Source: Dokdonella_A sp044227025 (lineage in GTDB: Bacteria; Pseudomonadota; Gammaproteobacteria; Xanthomonadales; Rhodanobacteraceae). Taken from it: a stretch of 64,000 nt of DNA. Where the stretch lies: assembly GCF_044227025.1 (NCBI RefSeq), contig NZ_JBGAFX010000002.1:372001-436000 (forward strand), written 5' to 3'. This document shows, piece after piece, positions 35,209 through 44,813 of this stretch (its first letter is position 1; each line of letters opens with the position of its first letter). Both the position numbers and the translations under genes were made by a program. The notes under the pieces are model-generated. The model was not told the origin of the DNA. It saw only the letters and a program-made list of their open reading frames with translations, and did not search any database.

Positions 35209-35637
35209 ATGACCGACAAACATACGGGCACGTGCTTCTGCGGCGCCGTGCGCATCGAAGTCAACGGCTCGCCCGAAGCGATGGGCTACTGCCATTGCGC
35301 CTCGTGCCGCTCCTGGTCCGCCGGCCCGGTGAATGCATTCACGTTGTGGAAACCGGAAAACGTCAAGGTCACCGGCGGCAGCGAATTCCTTGGCCACTTC
35401 ATGAAGACGCCAACCAGCAACCGTGCGTTCTGCACGCGCTGCGGCGGCCATGTCATGACCGAGCATCCGACCTTCGGCCTCACCGATGTCTACGCGGCGA
35501 CGATCCCGGATGTCCCCTTCAGCCCCGGCGTGCACGTGCATTACGCAGAGACCGTGCTGCCCATCAAGGATGGACTGCCCAAACTGCGCGACTTTCCGGT
35601 CGAGCTCGGCGGCTCCGGTATTGCCATCGAGGAATAG
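35209..35637 (+). CDS. GFA-family (CENP-V/GFA) zinc protein
   Basis: 142 residues. It has the GFA fold with Cys ligand sets GTCFCGAVR, GYCHCASCR and FCTRCGGHV, which bind two zinc ions in glutathione-dependent formaldehyde-activating enzyme and relatives. Most members are annotated as GFA family without proven formaldehyde activity. ATG 35209 has GAGGAAATCACC upstream, a fair Shine-Dalgarno. Stands alone between pip and a small unknown gene. Confidence 0.88.
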   Translation: MTDKHTGTCFCGAVRIEVNGSPEAMGYCHCASCRSWSAGPVNAFTLWKPENVKVTGGSEFLGHFMKTPTSNRAFCTRCGGHVMTEHPTFGLTDVYAATIPDVPFSPGVHVHYAETVLPIKDGLPKLRDFPVELGGSGIAIEE

Positions 35638-35761
35638 CAGGATCCGCGGCGATCCCGCGCGCATGCCGTCCGTTCCTGCGCGAAGCCGGCTGATGCTTCT
35701 CCCGCATACCGCGGCATGCGACGATGGCGATGCCCGTCTCTCCAGACAACCGGAACGGTAC

Positions 35762-36157
35762 GTGAGCTACGTCGTCATTTCCAGCTTCGAGAACGTCGCC
35801 ACCGGCGACCTGCAGGCGCAAGGTGAGTCGATCGCTGTTTTCCCGGATGAGGCAGCCGCTCGCGCGCACTACACCGCCCGTTCGGGCAACCTGGATGCGG
35901 CAGCGGCCAACGCGCGCACACAGGATGCCGATGCAACCCTGATCGCCTGGACGTTGCTGTTGCGCATGCCGCTCGAAGTCTCGAATGCCGAAGAAGCACT
36001 TGAAGATCTCGAACTCGTCATCGAGGAAACCGATTCGGTGGACGATCCATTCGGCGAGCTGGTCGTCGCGTACTCCGGCCGGCGGCATGCGCCGGGTGGC
36101 GCCGAGGACTACCCGCAGGCGGCGGCGCTGCGCGGACTCGAGGCATGGCTCACCTGA
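35762..36157 (+). CDS. Unrecognised small acidic protein
   Basis: 131 residues if the GTG at 35762 is used (opening VSYVVISSFENVATGDLQ); an in-frame ATG at 35693 would add 23 less convincing residues. It is acidic, with predicted helix SNAEEALEDLELVIEETDSVDDPFGELVVAY and no signal peptide, Cys cluster or known motif. Its codons keep the G/C third-position bias of neighbours, which supports it being coding. Function unknown. Confidence 0.55.
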   Translation: MSYVVISSFENVATGDLQAQGESIAVFPDEAAARAHYTARSGNLDAAAANARTQDADATLIAWTLLLRMPLEVSNAEEALEDLELVIEETDSVDDPFGELVVAYSGRRHAPGGAEDYPQAAALRGLEAWLT

Positions 36158-36286
36158 GCCGTTGTGTGCTGCGCGACGTCGACTCCGACGTGAGATGGTG
36201 CTGCGCCTTCCCTGCCTTGTGGCACGCGTCACCGCCCAGCGCGTGTGCGACCCTTGCCGCAACGAATCCCGATGCGGGAGGCGGGC

Positions 36287-37249
36287 ATGAAGGCGATCGT
36301 CTGCACCCGATATGGTGGTCCGGATGTGCTCCGGCTCGCCGAGGTCGCTACACCCGTTCCGGCGGACAACGAGGTGCTGCTGCGCGTTCGCGCGGCTTCC
36401 GTCAACGCGCTCGACTGGCGCCTGATGCGAGGCAAACCGCTGATTGCGCGCTTCATCGCGGGCGGCATGCGCAGACCCGCACATGCCGGCGTCGGACGCG
36501 ATGTCGCCGGAGAAGTGGTTTCAGTCGGCACCGGAGTCACCCGCTTCGCGCCAGGTGACGCGGTGTTCGGCGCCTGCATCGGTGCGTTCGCCGAATACGC
36601 CTGCGCCAAGGTCGACCGCCTCGTGCCGAAGCCGGCACATGTGTCGTTCGAATCGGCGGCCGCGGTGCCGGTCGCAGGTACCACCGCGTTGCAGGCGCTG
36701 CGCGACAGCGGACGCATCAAGGCCGGGCAGCGAATCCTGATTGATGGCGCATCGGGCGGCGTCGGAACCTTCACGCTGCAGATCGCCAAGGCGCTCGGCG
36801 CGAACGTCACCGCCGTGTGCAGTCCAGCGAACGTCGATGCGGCGCACGCGATGGGCGCCGATCGCGTGATCGACTATACGCGCGAGGATTTCCTGCAGGA
36901 CGGACAGCGCTATGACCTCGTCGTCGGCGCCAATGCACATCGCTCGATCTTCGACTACCGCCGTGCGCTGCGCGAGGCGGGCATCTACGTCATGGCGGGT
37001 GGCGGCGGCTCGCAGATCCTGCAAGGGCTGCTGCTCGCGCCGCTGCTTTCGCTGGCAGGTCGGCGCAAGCTGCGCTTCGTCGGTGCGAAGCTGGGCCTCG
37101 GCGATCTGCATGTGCTGCAGGGAATGCTCGCTGAAGGAAAAATCGTGCCCGTTATCGAACGACGATACGCCCTGCACGAAGCCGCCGATGCCGTGCGCCA
37201 TGTCGAGGCCGGCCACGCGCGCGGCAAGGCCGTCATCGTGATGCCCTGA
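36287..37249 (+). CDS. Zinc-independent MDR oxidoreductase (quinone oxidoreductase-like)
   Basis: 320 residues. GroES-like N-terminal domain (MKAIVCTRYGGPDVLRLAEV) and a Rossmann domain with cofactor loop LIDGASGGVGTFTLQIAKALGANVTAV. The catalytic zinc Cys of alcohol dehydrogenases is absent (GVGRDVAGEV). It therefore belongs with NADPH-dependent quinone or enone reductases. ATG 36287 has GGGAGGCGGGC upstream as a good Shine-Dalgarno; upstream in-frame ATGs lack homology. Substrate unknown. Confidence 0.88.
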   Translation: MKAIVCTRYGGPDVLRLAEVATPVPADNEVLLRVRAASVNALDWRLMRGKPLIARFIAGGMRRPAHAGVGRDVAGEVVSVGTGVTRFAPGDAVFGACIGAFAEYACAKVDRLVPKPAHVSFESAAAVPVAGTTALQALRDSGRIKAGQRILIDGASGGVGTFTLQIAKALGANVTAVCSPANVDAAHAMGADRVIDYTREDFLQDGQRYDLVVGANAHRSIFDYRRALREAGIYVMAGGGGSQILQGLLLAPLLSLAGRRKLRFVGAKLGLGDLHVLQGMLAEGKIVPVIERRYALHEAADAVRHVEAGHARGKAVIVMP

Positions 37250-37273
37250 TCCGAACGCTCGAACCCGCTTTCC

Positions 37274-39037
37274 TCAGGGTTGCTCGAAACCGTTGGCAAA
37301 GATCCGGTCCGGCAGCCGCTCGATCGCACCCATGTCGTACGGACCGAGGCCATCGGGCTTGGGCAGGTCCTGCGGGCGCGCCACGCCGAGCAGGTCGGGA
37401 ATCGTGCCCGTGCCGGCACCGCAGGCATCGACCGCCGGTGAATCCGGGCCGGGCACGTGCAAGCCCGCCGGATACAGGCCACTGGTATCCCACTGCGGAT
37501 CGGCGACGATGACGTGGGTGACGTTCGCCTGCCCGGCCAGTGCGCTGTCTTCATGCACGAGCACGCAGTCGACGCCATATGTCGTGCCGTTCGGCGTCGC
37601 CACGACGAGACCGGTTCCGGCGCCATTGTCGTCGTACAGCAACGAGTTGCTCGCCGCGAAACCGCCAGGCGCGTCGAAGCGGATCAGCGCGCTGTCATCG
37701 CTGCCGTTGTCTGCAATCGTGACGTAGCGCAGATCGAAATTGCCGCCGGACGAACGCAGCAGTTCCGCAGCGCCGTGGTTGCCGGCGATGTGTGCATTGG
37801 TCAACGTCGCCCCCGCACCGCTGGCGCCGATCTGCATCACGCTCGCGTGCAGCGCATCGTTGTTCGCGAACATCACGTTCCACATCAGCGCATGGGCGTT
37901 GCCCGACAGGGCCACCGCGCCGCCCACGGCACCGGCATGGTTGGCGCGGAAGCGCGCGCAACGTTCCATGTCGCCACCACAGCCGCCCGTCAGCGACGAA
38001 TCCAGTTGCAGGAAGCCCGAGTCCGCATACAGCGCGCCGCCATCGACGCCCGCCTGGTTGCCGTCGAACTGCACGGCGCGTTGCATGTTCGACGCACTGC
38101 CGAGGCCGGTGAAGTACAGGCCACCGCCGCTGCCACCTGCGCTGTTTCCGACAACCGGCGCGAGCCGCAGCGGCGCGTTGCCACCGAGGCTGAAGTAGCC
38201 GCCGGACACCCATGCGCCGCCGCCATGGCCGGTCGCCGCATTCAGGCGCAGACCGACATTCGGGTCCGTCGGGCCGGAGCTGTTCGACGGATAGATCGAC
38301 GTCCCGCATGCCTGCTGCGCGACGCCTCCACCGTTTCCACCCGCCGTGTTGCCGGCGACGAGGCAATACCGATCGCAGTACAGCGTCGCGTCGACGCAGT
38401 ACATGCCGCCGCCGTCCTGCGAAGCATGGTTGTTCTGCACGGTCGCGGCGGCCTGGTTGCCGACCATGATCAGGTTCGGAACGCCGGACGCGGTCGCCTC
38501 GACGGCGACGCCGCCGCCGTTCGTGGCGGTGTTGTCGTGTATGTCGGTTTCGTACAGCGTCAGCACCGCATTGCCGCGCACGCGCACGCCACCACCATTG
38601 CCGACCCGGTTGCCGCCGGTGATCTCGAGTTGCGACCCGAGCGTGACCTGGAATCGTCGCGCATCGCCTGCGATCGAGCCGTCGATGTCGACGACCGGCA
38701 AGCCGCCATTGCCGCTCCCATGCAACACGGCGGTCCCGCTAGCCGGCCCAATGGCACAGGTGGGGAAATTCCCGCTCAGCCCGATGCCGGCACTCGCCGC
38801 GGGTGTCGGAATCGTCAGCGCCACCGCGTCGTAGGTCTGCGCATTCGAGATGTAGACCGTGACGAATTCCGGGCTTGCGGAGGTCGCCCACGCATCGATC
38901 GCGTCCTGGATCGTGTGGTAGTCGCAGCCGGGATCGCTGGCGGGGCCGACGAACACGTTCTGTGCGGATGCGAGCGGCGCGAACGCCGACAATGCGAGGC
39001 ATGCGCGCAGCGCGAGGGGGCGAATGGTAAAGGGCAT
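37274..39037 (-). CDS. Exported right-handed beta-helix protein ending in IFANGFE
   Basis: 587 residues. Signal peptide to about residue 27 (LASA before QN). Then a domain opening CDYHTIQDAIDAWATS, like pectate-lyase-fold polymorphic outer-membrane repeats, and about 15 turns rich in GGGVxV, GGGMYC, GGGLYFTG and GNxAGxxGG. These are typical of parallel beta-helices on the cell surface. There is no autotransporter barrel; the protein stops after DRIFANGFEQP, the shared terminal motif. Several Cys pairs suggest disulphides outside the cytoplasm. No catalytic residues seen. Probably an adhesin-like or surface-filament protein. Confidence 0.82.
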   Translation of the reverse strand: MPFTIRPLALRACLALSAFAPLASAQNVFVGPASDPGCDYHTIQDAIDAWATSASPEFVTVYISNAQTYDAVALTIPTPAASAGIGLSGNFPTCAIGPASGTAVLHGSGNGGLPVVDIDGSIAGDARRFQVTLGSQLEITGGNRVGNGGGVRVRGNAVLTLYETDIHDNTATNGGGVAVEATASGVPNLIMVGNQAAATVQNNHASQDGGGMYCVDATLYCDRYCLVAGNTAGGNGGGVAQQACGTSIYPSNSSGPTDPNVGLRLNAATGHGGGAWVSGGYFSLGGNAPLRLAPVVGNSAGGSGGGLYFTGLGSASNMQRAVQFDGNQAGVDGGALYADSGFLQLDSSLTGGCGGDMERCARFRANHAGAVGGAVALSGNAHALMWNVMFANNDALHASVMQIGASGAGATLTNAHIAGNHGAAELLRSSGGNFDLRYVTIADNGSDDSALIRFDAPGGFAASNSLLYDDNGAGTGLVVATPNGTTYGVDCVLVHEDSALAGQANVTHVIVADPQWDTSGLYPAGLHVPGPDSPAVDACGAGTGTIPDLLGVARPQDLPKPDGLGPYDMGAIERLPDRIFANGFEQP

Positions 39038-39184
39038 CGATCGGTCTCCTGGTCGCAGCGAGAAACGTCGAACCGCACGAAACTCGGACATTGACAGGCG
39101 CCCAACCTCATCGCCGCGATTGACGTCGCCATCCGTGAGACACGACGAGACGATCCTGCGCCTCCCCAAGCGCTGGAGCACGCC

Positions 39185-39598
39185 ATGAGCATCGATCGAA
39201 TCCCCGGATTTTTTCCCTGCAGCGTCCCGCTCGCGGTTCCCGGTTCACGGCGCACCGAGCGTTGCTATGCCTTGCATGGCAAGGCGCGCGACCGCGACCC
39301 TTGCTGGAACACGCAGGTCGAACTGGTGCTGGTCGACGCGGAACGCGACGTGCGCAACGTGCTCGGCTATCACCAGACGCCGGATCGGTTCGTCTGCGAT
39401 GTCGAGCCGGGCTGGCGGGTGCTTGGCTGGCGAATGGCCGACGGCTCGCTGCCGTTCGGCGACTACGACCAGGTCGACCCCGACCTCGCGCAGATCGATG
39501 CCCTGCCCGAGCCGTGCGGCGCTGCCGAATTGGATGCAACGCTCGCCTTCCGCATGCCGGGCAATGACTCGCCCGCGTGGCCCAGCCTGTTGACGTGA
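39185..39598 (+). CDS. Unrecognised small soluble protein
   Basis: 137 residues, no signal peptide. Contains CYALHGKARDRDPCW and a beta-rich middle (VELVLVDAERDVRNVLGYHQTPDRFVCDVEPGWRVLGW). No known family recognised. G/C-rich third positions match neighbouring genes. Flanked by the beta-helix gene (divergent) and a convergent exported protein; no operon partner. Confidence 0.55.
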   Translation: MSIDRIPGFFPCSVPLAVPGSRRTERCYALHGKARDRDPCWNTQVELVLVDAERDVRNVLGYHQTPDRFVCDVEPGWRVLGWRMADGSLPFGDYDQVDPDLAQIDALPEPCGAAELDATLAFRMPGNDSPAWPSLLT

Positions 39599-39643
39599 TC
39601 GCACCGGCCGGCGCAAGCGCGTCGGACTCCCTCCGGTGGCAAC

Positions 39644-40156
39644 CTACTTCGATCGGGCAAAGGATTCTTCGCCGCCCGTGTCGCGGGCCGGATCGTAGCT
39701 CGCGTCGTTGCGGATGTAGGTCTCGCTGCGCGTGAGCGTGCCGGAAGCATCGAAGCGCAGCCAGAACGCGTGCTCGTGCGAGCCGGAGGGATTCTGCAGA
39801 TTGGCGCCATCGAGGAACGCGAAGCGATGCGCGCCGCCTGCGTCGGTCGCCACCAGTTGCAGCCGCGGCGCGTTGCCCTGCGGGCAGTAGTGGGTGGCGA
39901 GCAGGCGTTCGCCATCCATCGTGTATACCGTCATCGATTGCCGCGTCGGCGACATCGTCCAGGTTTCGACCACGCTCGACCCGTTGGCGATGGTGCGGTA
40001 GTTCACCGTCGTCGCGCCGCCGCTCGTCGTGCTGTGCCAATCGCCGGAAAGCGTCTTCAGGCGCTCGAAGACGTCCTTCGACGATGCGCCAGCGGCCGAT
40101 GCGGCACACGACAGCGTTGCCAGCCATATCCCCAGCACCAAGGCACGAGTGATCAT
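39644..40156 (-). CDS. Exported lipocalin-like / DUF1579-type protein
   Basis: 170 residues. Signal peptide to about residue 21 (SAASA region, SCAASAAGA). The body runs FERLKTLSGDWHSTTSGGATTVNYRTIANGSSVVETW, then WLRFDASGTLTRSETYIRND, a beta-barrel pattern like small lipocalin-type or DUF1579 proteins that bind hydrophobic ligands. ATG 40156 begins the signal peptide; further upstream residues do not fit. Monocistronic. Confidence 0.65.
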   Translation of the reverse strand: MITRALVLGIWLATLSCAASAAGASSKDVFERLKTLSGDWHSTTSGGATTVNYRTIANGSSVVETWTMSPTRQSMTVYTMDGERLLATHYCPQGNAPRLQLVATDAGGAHRFAFLDGANLQNPSGSHEHAFWLRFDASGTLTRSETYIRNDASYDPARDTGGEESFARSK

Positions 40157-40310
40157 GCGTACTCCAGATGTTGCGCGCAGGATACCCCCGCCCGACGCGT
40201 AGACGGCCTCGGGTGAGCCTGCCATGGATGCAGTTCGTCGCAAGTGTCACTGACGCGCCGAGACAGCGCGTCAGCGACCTCGCCTCATCGCGGCCGGCGT
40301 TGCAGCAGGT

Positions 40311-41381
40311 CTATTTCTCCCGCAAAGCCTTCTGCACATCCACGATCTCCACCCCCTGCATCTGGCCGAGCAGGCTGTCGAACCACGGCTTGTGCGAGCT
40401 GCCGACGACCACCAGCACGCGCGCACCGGGGCGTTGGCGGAATGCTGCGCGGATGTTGGAGACCATGCGCAGGTTGCGGGTTTCCCAGCCGGCGACGTAA
40501 TGCCGACCGTAGTGTTGCGGCGAGGGATCGCGCAACGCCGCCCCGAAATCGCTTTCGATCGCCAGTTGCATCACATCCGGCTGATTGATGTAGCGATACA
40601 GGGCGAGCATGTCACCGCCCTTCTTCAGCGCTTCCACATGCTCGCGCATCGGTGCGGCCTTCGCGCGCCCGCTGCTCCACGCTGCCTGGATCGCCTCGCC
40701 GTACGCGTTCTCGTCTGCAATCACGATGCTGTCGCCGGTGTGGTCGTCGATCGGATACACACGCTGCAAACCGAGCCGCGCCGCCAGACGCGCCGCGACC
40801 TGGTCGCTCTCATTGCTGCCCGTCGCACGCTTGCGCAGTTCCGCGACCAGCGCGTCGTCGAGTCCGTCGCCGGTACGCTGCTCGGCCTGCGGCAGTTGCA
40901 GCCATTGCACGACCGCGGATGATGCATCATTGGCGGCAAGGAACAGTGCCGCAAGATGTCGCCGCTGCGCCGCCGACGGTTGCCCTGGCCAATCCGCCAG
41001 CAGCTTCGCCGCCGCGGCGATGGCCGCCGGAACATCCAGTCCGGTTGCAGCTTTTGCGGCAGCCGTATCGCGGCAATAGGGCGACACGTCCTGTGGAGGG
41101 TAGATCGCCGGGTGACGCGCGAGCAGGTCACAGCCTTCGCCGGAGAGGTTCTCGATCGTGATGATGTCCGGCTTGAACGCGGCGAGGCGTGCCAACAATG
41201 GCTCGAGCGATTCCGGCTTGACTGTTTCCTTCATCTGCGACAAGTGCACGCTGCCAAGCACCAGCACCTGTGAGCGCGGTCCGCTCATGTGCTTGTCCAG
41301 CGCCGACAGGTCAACTCCCGCCTGCGCCGGCCCGCCTATCGTCAAGGCCGCCAGCGCGGCGGACGCAACCCACGTCTTCAT
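40311..41381 (-). CDS. Exported DUF5694 (TraB/GumN-related) protein
   Basis: 356 residues. Signal peptide to about residue 21 (PAQA). Landmarks at both ends match the TraB/ChaN-like fold: VLVLGSVHLSQM near residue 40, then PDIITIENLSGEGCD, and ARVLVVVGSSHKPWFDSLL near residue 330. Known DUF5694 proteins have the same GSxHL/GSSHK pair. It may be a periplasmic metal-dependent hydrolase, but activity in this family is unproven. It is the second TraB-like protein of the window, unlike the membrane-anchored one at 4.8 kb. Confidence 0.78.
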   Translation of the reverse strand: MKTWVASAALAALTIGGPAQAGVDLSALDKHMSGPRSQVLVLGSVHLSQMKETVKPESLEPLLARLAAFKPDIITIENLSGEGCDLLARHPAIYPPQDVSPYCRDTAAAKAATGLDVPAAIAAAAKLLADWPGQPSAAQRRHLAALFLAANDASSAVVQWLQLPQAEQRTGDGLDDALVAELRKRATGSNESDQVAARLAARLGLQRVYPIDDHTGDSIVIADENAYGEAIQAAWSSGRAKAAPMREHVEALKKGGDMLALYRYINQPDVMQLAIESDFGAALRDPSPQHYGRHYVAGWETRNLRMVSNIRAAFRQRPGARVLVVVGSSHKPWFDSLLGQMQGVEIVDVQKALREK

Positions 41382-41450
41382 GCATCACTCCCGGATTCTC
41401 GATGAATCGAGCAGATGCGGGAGCACGGCGGAAGGTTTAAAACCTCCTGC

Positions 41451-42224
41451 TCAGTGGGCCTTCGACGCCGGCTGCTGCCGCACGACGGCGATGCAGATGA
41501 CGATGAATGCAAGCAGCACCGCCGAGGCCGTGAACCGGCTCAGCGCGAGGCCGCCGTTCGCCAGCGGCTTGTCGAGGAAATCACCGACGACCGCGCCCAA
41601 CGGACGGGTCAGGATGAAGGCCGCCCAGAACAGCAAGGTATGCGAGATGCGCGTGCGGTAGTACGCCACCGCGACCAACGCAAGCAAGCCGCCGAACAGC
41701 ACCATCGCGCCGAGGTAACCCATGCCTTGCGTGTCGGCGGTCCAATCACCCAGCGCAGTGCCGAGCGTCTGAGAAAACATGATCGTGACCCAGTAGAACG
41801 CTTCCGCCCTCGGCGTCGACACCGAGTCGATCGCGACCGTACCGAGCGTCCGGTGCCAGATTCCGAGCGAAAGCAGCAACAGGACCAGCAGCAACGCACT
41901 GCCACCCGCGTAACCGATCCCGAGCGAGCGATCGGCAAAATCGGCGAGCGTGGTGCCGACCGTCGTCGTCGCGATGATCGTGAGCCAGTACAGCCACGGG
42001 TGAAACTGCTTCGCGCGGATCTGCGCCGCGACCGCGACCGCGAAGATCACCGCGAAGATCGCCGTGCTCGCCAGGTAGCCAAGACCAAGCGACATCGACA
42101 GCGCGTCGCCGCCGGTCTCGCCCAGCGTCGTCGCCGCTATCTTGACCAGCCAGAACATCAACGTGACGGCCGGGACCTTGCTGTACGCGGATGTTTGGGT
42201 GTTGTCGTTCAGGAGGGATGCCAT
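41451..42224 (-). CDS. COG4705-type integral membrane protein
   Basis: 257 residues with about eight membrane helices. A motif recurs four times at helix starts: KIAATTLGETGGDALS, TIIATTTVGTTLADF, TIMFSQTLGTALGDW and FILTRPLGAVVGDFL. This internal repetition of T-x-G-x-x-x-G/A-D is the signature of the uncharacterised COG4705 membrane-anchored family. Repeated TT/G/D residues in the membrane could form an ion or metal path, but no function is established. Confidence 0.82.
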   Translation of the reverse strand: MASLLNDNTQTSAYSKVPAVTLMFWLVKIAATTLGETGGDALSMSLGLGYLASTAIFAVIFAVAVAAQIRAKQFHPWLYWLTIIATTTVGTTLADFADRSLGIGYAGGSALLLVLLLLSLGIWHRTLGTVAIDSVSTPRAEAFYWVTIMFSQTLGTALGDWTADTQGMGYLGAMVLFGGLLALVAVAYYRTRISHTLLFWAAFILTRPLGAVVGDFLDKPLANGGLALSRFTASAVLLAFIVICIAVVRQQPASKAH

Positions 42225-42457
42225 TTAGATGTCACGACTTGCGCCGACGGAAGCCGACGCCACAAGCCAGCGTATCGCGAAAACCTGATGGCATTCTTTC
42301 AGAGCAGGAGGTGTGGCCCGGGGTTGACCGCGCTCGCGCATCACGAGCGCATGCTAGGCTCGCCGGAGATCCCAAGGCGGCCAATGTCCGCAATCCAGAC
42401 GTCGAATGGGTCCACGCCGCTGCGTGAATCGGCGCAGCGGCCCTGTCACGGCACGCC

Positions 42458-43396
42458 TCACAGGAAAACGCTCAAGGCCACGATCGGAGTGAGCGAGCGG
42501 GCGTTGTGTCCACGCGCGGGAATGTAGCGCGCACCGGCGATCACGCCGATCCGCGGCGACCAGTTGTATTCGACCGCGGGAACGAGGGCGAAGGTGTCGA
42601 ACGTACCTGTGCGGCGCGTTCCGCTCGCGTCACGTACCGACGTCGGCGCGTCGTGGCGATAGTAGAAGTCCGCCGCGAGCACCCAGTTGCGGGTGATGCT
42701 GTATTCCCACGCATTGTCGAAGGAAACGCTGGCACCCGGTCGCGCGGTGCCGTCGAAACCCGCGGACGTGCCGTAGACACTGAGGTCGTGCACGGGAGCT
42801 CGGCTGGACAACGAGCCGCCGATGTTGATGCGACCGCGCAGGATGCGCCCGTTGGGCAACCAGAACACCTGCTGTGCATAGACGGCCAGTGTCGTCACGT
42901 ACGCGCCGTTGCCGAACCCGTTGCTTGCACGATCGAGCCGATCATGACGACCGATCGGCAACGACTCCTCGATCGCCAGCGCGATCGCCGGCGTGCCGCT
43001 GCCGGGGTCCAGCGTGGTCAGCGCGTAGTGTGCATGCAGCGCGAGGTCGCCGACGCCGACATGCGCACTGGGGCTGCCGCCCACAGGTCGCGTGTAGCCG
43101 AACGAGGGCCGCAGGCCGACCGTCCATCGATCGGTCAGGCCGTACAGCAAATAGGTCTGCGAACCGAATCCGTCGCCGCCATCGGATCGGACGTCGAACA
43201 AATAGCTCTCGACATAGAAATGGCCCAGCGGCAGCGGCGCCGGCGAATTGGCGACGACCGGGCCCGTCCACCACGCATCGTCCAGGCTCTGCCGTGCGGG
43301 TGGCGCGGGATCGGCACCCGATTGCGCGCTCGCCGACACCATCGGCAAGCCCGCTGCCAAGGCCGCGAGGAAATGCCACGCAATCCGTTGCATCAT
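42458..43396 (-). CDS. Outer-membrane beta-barrel of the MetA-pathway / phenol-degradation type
   Basis: 312 residues. A signal peptide (ends SASA before QS), then an acidic/Pro linker, then alternating amphipathic strands such as GHFYVESYLFDVR, TDRWTVGLRPSFGYT, VGVGDLALHAHYALT and RNWVLAADFYYRHD, ending IVALSVFL with a C-terminal hydrophobic residue near the last aromatic, as in barrels. The pattern matches the putative MetA-pathway transporter family of outer-membrane proteins. Two adjacent ATGs (43396, 43393) are possible starts. No catabolic genes adjoin it, so the substrate is unknown. Confidence 0.75.
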   Translation of the reverse strand: MMQRIAWHFLAALAAGLPMVSASAQSGADPAPPARQSLDDAWWTGPVVANSPAPLPLGHFYVESYLFDVRSDGGDGFGSQTYLLYGLTDRWTVGLRPSFGYTRPVGGSPSAHVGVGDLALHAHYALTTLDPGSGTPAIALAIEESLPIGRHDRLDRASNGFGNGAYVTTLAVYAQQVFWLPNGRILRGRINIGGSLSSRAPVHDLSVYGTSAGFDGTARPGASVSFDNAWEYSITRNWVLAADFYYRHDAPTSVRDASGTRRTGTFDTFALVPAVEYNWSPRIGVIAGARYIPARGHNARSLTPIVALSVFL

Positions 43397-43625
43397 GGCG
43401 TACAGGGTCCGCGGATCGATCCCATCATGTCGTTTCCCGTTAGTCGTCGCGACCCGATGGCACGCGACGTCGCCGAGTATGAAACGCGGTGTCACACCAG
43501 GAAGGGCCGCTTGGCGACGAATCGGATGGTCCACTCGTGCACGTCCCCGTGTCGATCCATGCGTTCGTCGTTCGTCGCAACGATGGATGCAGCAAATCCC
43601 CCATCCCTGAATCAGGAGAATCCGC

Positions 43626-44105
43626 ATGGTCAGCAAGAACACGGTCTGCCTCTGGTACGACGGCACTGCCCTCGATGCCGCGACGTTTTACGCCAGGACG
43701 TTCCCGGACAGCGCCGTGCGCGCGGTCCATGCGACACCGGGCGACTTTCCCGATGGCAAGCAAGGCGACGTGCTGACGGTCGAATTCACCGTCATGGGCA
43801 TCCCGTGCCTGGGGCTGAACGGCGGGCCTGCGTTCAAGCACGACGAAGCGTTCTCGTTCCAGGTAGCCACCGACGACCAGGAAGAAACCGACCGCCTGTG
43901 GAACGCGATCATCGACAACGGCGGCCAGGCAAGCGCCTGCGGCTGGTGCAAGGACAAATGGGGCCTGTCGTGGCAGATCACCCCACGCGCCCTGACGGAC
44001 GCGATCACCGACCCTGACCGCGAGGCCGCCAAGCGCGCCTTCGACGCCATGATGACGATGACGAAGATCGACATCGCCGCGATCGAAGCGGCACGGCGCG
44101 GCTGA
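43626..44105 (+). CDS. VOC-fold protein, PhnB / 3-demethylubiquinone-like family
   Basis: 159 residues. Opens KNTVCLWYDGTALDAATFYARTFPDS, then VEFTVMGIPCLGLNGGPAFKHDEAFSFQV and WGLSWQITPRALTDAI, the typical signature of the small VOC proteins annotated as PhnB-like or 3-demethylubiquinone-9 methyltransferase-like. They are not true methyltransferases; most are uncharacterised. Good Shine-Dalgarno (AGGAGAATCCGC) before ATG 43626. Divergent from the outer-membrane protein gene. Confidence 0.85.
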   Translation: MVSKNTVCLWYDGTALDAATFYARTFPDSAVRAVHATPGDFPDGKQGDVLTVEFTVMGIPCLGLNGGPAFKHDEAFSFQVATDDQEETDRLWNAIIDNGGQASACGWCKDKWGLSWQITPRALTDAITDPDREAAKRAFDAMMTMTKIDIAAIEAARRG

Positions 44106-44229
44106 GGGTGGCGCTTGCGGGCGCGCGTCGGCATGGCGCGCCGTCGAATACCGCGCGCTGCCCGGCAATGCGAACCGCAGCAGGCGCGGGCCGCCAGCCG
44201 GAATCGCGGCGGTTCCAGCGGCGCAACGG

Positions 44230-44718
44230 CTACTGCGCGGACTTCGCGCTTGCGTCGATCCATTCCTGCTTGACGTACGCGCGGCCGCTGCATTGCCGGT
44301 TGAATTCGTCGATGACCGCGTTGTGCTTCTCGACCAGCACCGTGTGCGCGGGCAGACGCGCGTTGTAGTCCTCGACGAGCGCCGCGTGCCGGTTGACGCG
44401 TTCGTTGTAGCGGTCGATTGCGCCGCCATCGGTGTGATCGAGCGTGACCTCGTCGCGGTCGAGGTCTTCGCCGAGCCGCTTGAAGATCTGTTCGGCGACG
44501 TCGAGGTTCTGTGTTTCCTGCTTCAGGGTCCTCGCCAAATCGCGCGCCTCGGCATCGAGCACGACACAGCGGCGCAATGCGGCGCCGGTCAAGGTCGGTC
44601 CGCTGAAATGCCTGATGCTGTCGAGCGCGGGGCCGAGCGGCGCCGGCTCGCGGCCGCTCGCCGCCAGGGGACCCATGCAGGTCAGCAAGATCACGATCCA
44701 CCAGCCATGCGCACGCAT
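44230..44718 (-). CDS. Small exported coiled-coil protein
   Basis: 162 residues. Signal peptide to about residue 20 (GPLAAS). The rest is almost wholly helical and charged: LDAEARDLARTLKQETQNLDVAEQIFKRLGEDLDRDE and RYNERVNRHAALVEDYNARLPAHTVLVEKHNAVI, split around a turn, which suggests a helical hairpin. One Cys near each end. ATG 44718 has GGAG 9 bases upstream; an earlier in-frame ATG at 44730 would only add four residues. No family recognised. Confidence 0.62.
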   Translation of the reverse strand: MRAHGWWIVILLTCMGPLAASGREPAPLGPALDSIRHFSGPTLTGAALRRCVVLDAEARDLARTLKQETQNLDVAEQIFKRLGEDLDRDEVTLDHTDGGAIDRYNERVNRHAALVEDYNARLPAHTVLVEKHNAVIDEFNRQCSGRAYVKQEWIDASAKSAQ

Positions 44719-44813
44719 CGGAGACTCCATCGGGTTCGTGGAAACCACGCGAAGCGGTCGCGCAAGGGGCCATCGACGGTTCACCGTGGCGGGCACCCGC
44801 ATGCAGCGGTGGC

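Noticed and set aside
36215..36235. A sigma-54 promoter (GTGGCACGCG)
   Set aside because: The -12 element TTGC is not present at the required spacing.
4839..41381. Treating the two TraB-like proteins as one duplicated family with a shared role
   Set aside because: One is membrane-anchored PrgY-like, the other an exported DUF5694 protein; only short strand motifs are shared.
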